A DNA stretch of 46,091 bases from Marinoscillum furvescens DSM 4134 (GTDB lineage: Bacteria; Bacteroidota; Bacteroidia; Cytophagales; Cyclobacteriaceae): NCBI RefSeq assembly GCF_003386095.1, contig NZ_QREG01000008.1, forward strand, positions 159,692 to 205,782, written 5' to 3'. The position numbers and the translations under genes are program-made. This document shows positions 42,913 through 46,091 of the stretch, piece by piece. Numbering within the stretch: position 1 is the stretch's first letter; every line of letters begins with the position of its first letter. The notes beneath the pieces are model-generated. The model did no database searches and had not been told where the DNA came from. It saw only the letters and a list, made by a program, of their open reading frames with translations.

Positions 42913-43569
42913 ATGAACATTCACAAGGAAGGAAAAAAAATCATACCAGTAGCAGCCCTAATCTTAGGGCTGCTCTATGCACTGCTCTATTGGCTTATAC
43001 CCTTTCAGATCGTACAGATCGTGCTAGGAGTAGCTGCTGTCATCTTTTTTATCCTCGTTGTGAGATTTTTTCGCGATCCAGAGTTTCCTGTAGCTAAAAA
43101 CCCCAAACAAATCATAGCACCTGCAGATGGTAAAGTGGTGGTGATCGAAGAGACGGAGGAATCTGAATACCTCAAAGATCGTAGAATACAGGTATCAATT
43201 TTCATGTCTCCATTGAACGTGCACGTAAACCGGAGCCCGGTAGCAGGGGAAATCTCCTATTTCAAATACCACCCGGGTAAGTTTCTCGTGGCATGGCACC
43301 CAAAATCCAGTACTGACAATGAGCGGACCTCCATTGGTCTCAAGCTACCATCCGGTGTAGAAATCATGATGCGCCAGGTGGCAGGAGCAGTGGCTCGTCG
43401 CATTTGCTTTTATTCCAAAACCGGTGATACTGTAGAGCAGGGAGACAAGTTTGGCTTCATACGATTTGGAAGCAGAATAGACCTGTACCTACCCCTTGAT
43501 GCGGACATCAAAGTAGACCTCAACGAGATCAGCTACGGAGGAAAAACCATAATTGCAGAGCTTCCATAA
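42913..43569 (+). CDS. psd: Phosphatidylserine decarboxylase proenzyme
   Basis: The protein has 218 aa, the short form. It converts phosphatidylserine to phosphatidylethanolamine at the membrane. An N-terminal helix pair (IIPVAALILGLLYALLYWLI and the next 20 residues) anchors it. IIAPADGKVVVIEE, IFMSPLNVHVNRSPVAGEIS and FGFIRFGSRIDLYLP are family blocks. Self-cleavage at Gly186-Ser187 would create the pyruvoyl group. Ser187 is preceded by Phe-Gly, as in the short bacterial/archaeal type, rather than LGST. It is coupled to gdh (2-base gap). Confidence 0.94.
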   Translation: MNIHKEGKKIIPVAALILGLLYALLYWLIPFQIVQIVLGVAAVIFFILVVRFFRDPEFPVAKNPKQIIAPADGKVVVIEETEESEYLKDRRIQVSIFMSPLNVHVNRSPVAGEISYFKYHPGKFLVAWHPKSSTDNERTSIGLKLPSGVEIMMRQVAGAVARRICFYSKTGDTVEQGDKFGFIRFGSRIDLYLPLDADIKVDLNEISYGGKTIIAELP

Positions 43570-43607
43570 ATCCAGATGATTAGGGGGCATTTGTTTATAA
43601 TGGCCCT

Positions 43608-43629
43608 ACCAATTGTCAATTGGTGACAA
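43608..43629. promoter_or_regulatory. Two overlapping palindromes upstream of the GH9 gene
   Basis: ACCAATT-GTC-AATTGGT (43608-43624) and TTGTCA-ATTGG-TGACAA (43613-43629) share bases, so only one can fold at a time. A dimeric repressor or activator could bind either. The near-consensus -7 TATATTCG (43648-43655) lies just downstream, placing them in the -25 to -50 zone. Confidence 0.42.
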
Positions 43630-43654
43630 ACCTACTAGCCTGATATTTATATTC

Positions 43655-43677
43655 GTGTTGACGCAATCCATCAACAC
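43655..43677 (+). promoter_or_regulatory. 5'-UTR hairpin abutting the GH9 start codon
   Basis: GTGTTGA (43655-43661), a 9-base loop and TCAACAC (43671-43677) pair perfectly; the last base touches the ATG at 43678. Such a stem would hinder ribosome access unless unfolded. Confidence 0.45.
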
Positions 43678-45954
43678 ATGCACAAATTCAGGCTTTACTT
43701 TTTCATTTCAGTTACTCTGTTAGCAGCTGCTCATGGGCAAAATGGCACCGAAGCTATACGCCTCAATCAAATAGGCTATTACCCCAATACCGAAAAGCTC
43801 GCAGTAGTCGTAGAAGGCAAATTGGGTACTGGGTTCAACGTAAGGAATGTATCTGATCAAGAAAGCGCCTTTTCCGGAGAATTGACTGATTATGGTTACT
43901 GGGAATCTTCTGGTGAAAGTGTCACCATTGCCGATTTTTCTAGCCTGACTACACCAGGAGAATATTTTCTGGACATCCCTGATATTGGCAAGTCATACCC
44001 CTTTGTGATCAATGATCACGTACTGAACGGAGCCACCAAGGCAGCTTTCCGTGCGTACTACTTCAATAGAGCATCTATGGCCATTGATCCTGGTTTTGGC
44101 GATCACTGGCATCGTGCAGCAGGGCATCCAGACGATCATGTACTGGTACATAGCTCAGCAGCAAGTTCCGCCCGTCCAGAAGGCACCAGCATTAGCTCAC
44201 CAGGAGGCTGGTATGATGCGGGGGATTTTGGCAAGTACATTGTAAACGGAGGGATCAGTGTACACACGCTTTTGGCGGCCTATGAAGCTTTTCCTCAATA
44301 TTACGACCAGCTTCAATTGCGGATACCCGAAAGCTCTAATAACCTCCCCGACCTGCTAGATGAAGTACGCTATGAACTGGACTGGATGCTAACCATGCAG
44401 GACGAAGACGGTGGTGTGTATCACAAACTCACCACCCTCAACTTTGTAGGAGAAGTAATGCCTGCTACCAGCAATGCCCAACGATACGTTTACTACAAAT
44501 CCACAGCTGCCGCACTCAACTTTGCGGCAGCCCTGGCACAAGGAGCACGTATATACGAGCCGTTTGACAGCACGTACGCCACACAGCTTTTGGCTGCAGC
44601 CAAAAAGGCCTGGACATGGGCACTAAACCATCCAGATCGAATTTACGACCAAAACAAAGTGAATCAGCAATATGATCCGGATGTCTATACTGGTGCATAT
44701 GGTGATGGCAATGTAGCCGATGAATTTAACTGGGCTGGAATAGAGCTCTACCTTACCACGCAAAACGACACTTACCTCGAATCGGTAGATTTTAATCATT
44801 GGCTAGGAGCACCATCCTGGCCTGGAACGCATTTTTTAGGGCTGGCCTCTATTCTCAACAACCCAGACCGGCTTACCGATGCAGTATCTTTTTCCTCTAT
44901 CAAAGACAAGGTATTAGCTCTAGCCAATGATTTAGAAAAACGAAGAGCTAATGCACCTTACAAAATTTCACATGATTCATTCTACTGGGGATCTAACTCC
45001 AATGCTGGAAATGATGGCATGGTGCTGCTCTATGCGTATTTGCACACAAAAGAATCTAAATACCTCAATGCAGCCATTAGCATAGTAGATTATTTATTGG
45101 GTAGAAATGCCACAGGTTACAGTTTTCTCACTGGAGTTGGCTCCAAGCGTGTGATGAACATTCACCACCGACAATCCATGGCCGACAACATTTCAGATCC
45201 TGTTCCCGGGTTTATTGCTGGTGGGCCCGATGGTCAGTGGTCTAACTATAGCGGCTACTGTACGGGCACTGATTTTGGCAACTTACCTGCCAAAGCCTTT
45301 CTGGATATCGACTGTGCATATAGCATGACGGAAGTCACCATCAACTGGAATGCACCATTCGTTTTTCTGGCGGGTGGGCTGGAAGCAATGGCATCTGAGA
45401 GTGATTTCACTGCCGCAAACAAACTAGCTATCCCAACACTTTTAGAATCTACTACAGTGACAGACACCGAAATAAGCCTGATATGGAAGGATAATGCATT
45501 TGTTGAAGAATATTATATCATAGAGCGATCGAGTGGAGGAAATAGTGCGTTTGAAGAAGTAGCAAAGCTAGCGGCCAACACCACCAGCTATACAGACGAA
45601 GGGCTACTACCAGGCACCAATTATACCTATCGAGTGAAGGCATCTTACAAAGACTGGGAGTCAGATTACGCAACGATTGAGGCTACAACTCTTGAGGTAG
45701 GTGCACTGTTACATGCAAACAGCTACAGCAAGCTTTTTCCAACTAAAACCACAGGGGAGCTATTTTTGAAGCATGATCAAACACCTCAGCGAATTATAAT
45801 CCGAAGCCTGTCCGGCACTGTCCTATCTGTTCAATCCGTTTCCATCGCCCCTAATCTGACCCGGATTAACGTCCACAATTTAGCGGATGGGGTTTATTTG
45901 ATACAAGCGGAATATCCGGGATACACCGAAACACAGAGGATTATCAAACTCTAG
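43678..45954 (+). CDS. T9SS-exported GH9 endoglucanase
   Basis: The protein has 758 aa. Signal peptide is residues 1-20. An Ig-like CelD_N domain (about 26-112, IRLNQIGYYPNTEKLAVVVE) precedes the (alpha/alpha)6 GH9 catalytic domain (about 117-575). DAGDFGKY (180-187) holds the base and its partner Asp, RVMNIHHRQS (491-500) holds the sugar-binding His, and Glu552 in CAYSMTEVTINWNAPFVF is the general acid. A fibronectin type III domain (about 583-671) follows, and the last 75 residues, SYSKLFPTKTTGELFLKHD to the end, look like a T9SS sorting domain. It should cut beta-1,4-glucan such as cellulose at the cell surface or outside. The gene is single, not in a PUL-type SusCD cluster. Confidence 0.95.
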   Translation: MHKFRLYFFISVTLLAAAHGQNGTEAIRLNQIGYYPNTEKLAVVVEGKLGTGFNVRNVSDQESAFSGELTDYGYWESSGESVTIADFSSLTTPGEYFLDIPDIGKSYPFVINDHVLNGATKAAFRAYYFNRASMAIDPGFGDHWHRAAGHPDDHVLVHSSAASSARPEGTSISSPGGWYDAGDFGKYIVNGGISVHTLLAAYEAFPQYYDQLQLRIPESSNNLPDLLDEVRYELDWMLTMQDEDGGVYHKLTTLNFVGEVMPATSNAQRYVYYKSTAAALNFAAALAQGARIYEPFDSTYATQLLAAAKKAWTWALNHPDRIYDQNKVNQQYDPDVYTGAYGDGNVADEFNWAGIELYLTTQNDTYLESVDFNHWLGAPSWPGTHFLGLASILNNPDRLTDAVSFSSIKDKVLALANDLEKRRANAPYKISHDSFYWGSNSNAGNDGMVLLYAYLHTKESKYLNAAISIVDYLLGRNATGYSFLTGVGSKRVMNIHHRQSMADNISDPVPGFIAGGPDGQWSNYSGYCTGTDFGNLPAKAFLDIDCAYSMTEVTINWNAPFVFLAGGLEAMASESDFTAANKLAIPTLLESTTVTDTEISLIWKDNAFVEEYYIIERSSGGNSAFEEVAKLAANTTSYTDEGLLPGTNYTYRVKASYKDWESDYATIEATTLEVGALLHANSYSKLFPTKTTGELFLKHDQTPQRIIIRSLSGTVLSVQSVSIAPNLTRINVHNLADGVYLIQAEYPGYTETQRIIKL

Positions 45955-45961
45955 TCAACAA

Positions 45962-46026
45962 AAAAGCCACTCCTGTCTTCCGCACACAATAACGGTTTCA
46001 TACTAAAAAGTGTGTTTCTGGCTTTT
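45962..46026 (+). terminator. Possible nested hairpin terminator after GH9
   Basis: AAAAGCCA (45962-45969) pairs with TGGCTTTT (46019-46026), and CACAC (45983-45987) can pair with GTGTG (46010-46014) inside. The loop is long and the stem AT-rich, so it is a weak candidate. The remaining 65 bases to the window edge show no gene. Confidence 0.25.
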
Positions 46027-46091
46027 GAGTAAGGTTTTTACTTGAAAAGTGACTGACCCAGCGTAATTTGTAGGCGTGTTTATACGTCAAA

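Noticed and set aside
43581-43608. Terminator-like stem TAGGG/CCCTA after psd
   Set aside because: Only five base pairs with a long loop and no T-run.
1-46091. CRISPR arrays, tRNA or rRNA genes, insertion sequences, prophage genes
   Set aside because: No regularly spaced direct repeats, cloverleaf-like sequence, transposase or phage protein was seen on either strand.

Overview
The window reads as a chromosome segment of a Bacteroidota bacterium, most likely Cytophagales-like and possibly marine. The signs are a GH9 glucanase ending in a probable type IX secretion (T9SS) sorting domain, a DUF2723/GT117 membrane protein, a GT3-type glycogen synthase, the DUF2256/DUF2805 pair, and several perfect TAnnTTTG (-7) promoter elements typical of the phylum. 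The genus is not resolved. I found no tRNA, rRNA, CRISPR array, insertion sequence or phage gene.

Region 1 (1-801) is the N-terminal 267 codons of a secreted repeat protein that runs off the left edge on the minus strand.

Region 2 (884-20372) is an all-minus, tightly packed surface-glycan locus. Read in transcription order it holds a polytopic membrane protein, a GT2, an AsnB-type amidotransferase, a GT4, a sulfotransferase, a GT-B, a GT2, a GT4, an unknown protein that may be GT-B, a GT4-like enzyme, a broken GT4 fragment and an intact GT4. These are followed by the Wzm-like permease, a Wzt-like ATPase with a C-terminal cargo-type domain, a second AsnB, two related methyltransferases and a GT-A-like protein. 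The likely product is an O-antigen or capsule-like glycan. It would be assembled in the cytoplasm, exported by the ABC transporter, and decorated or capped by sulfate, amide and methyl groups. Two hand-counted lines here are 33 and 37 % GC, lower than much of the right half, which fits an exchangeable locus.

Region 3 (20393-31280) starts with a divergent GT4 gene and mixes conserved genes: a secreted TPR protein, a small membrane protein, the divergent DUF2256 (45 aa) and DUF2805 genes, the large GT117 protein, murF, a small unknown protein, and an operon of a RIC/hemerythrin-like protein, ruvX, def and an omega-amidase-like nitrilase.

Region 4 (31410-46091) is core metabolism and envelope: an S41 C-terminal processing protease, homogentisate dioxygenase, glycogen synthase, a membrane zinc-ribbon protein, a DMT transporter and dusB. 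A plus-strand run follows: CPBP protease, DUF2007, cdsA, gdh, psd, and then the T9SS-exported GH9 enzyme. The GH9 gene has overlapping palindromes upstream and a hairpin that touches its start codon.

The best leads are the cap/decoration module next to the ABC exporter (two methyltransferases, AsnB, sulfotransferase), the glycosyltransferase remnant at 8149-8349, the DUF2256/DUF2805 pair with no photolyase beside it, the putative leaderless promoters, and the GH9 leader.
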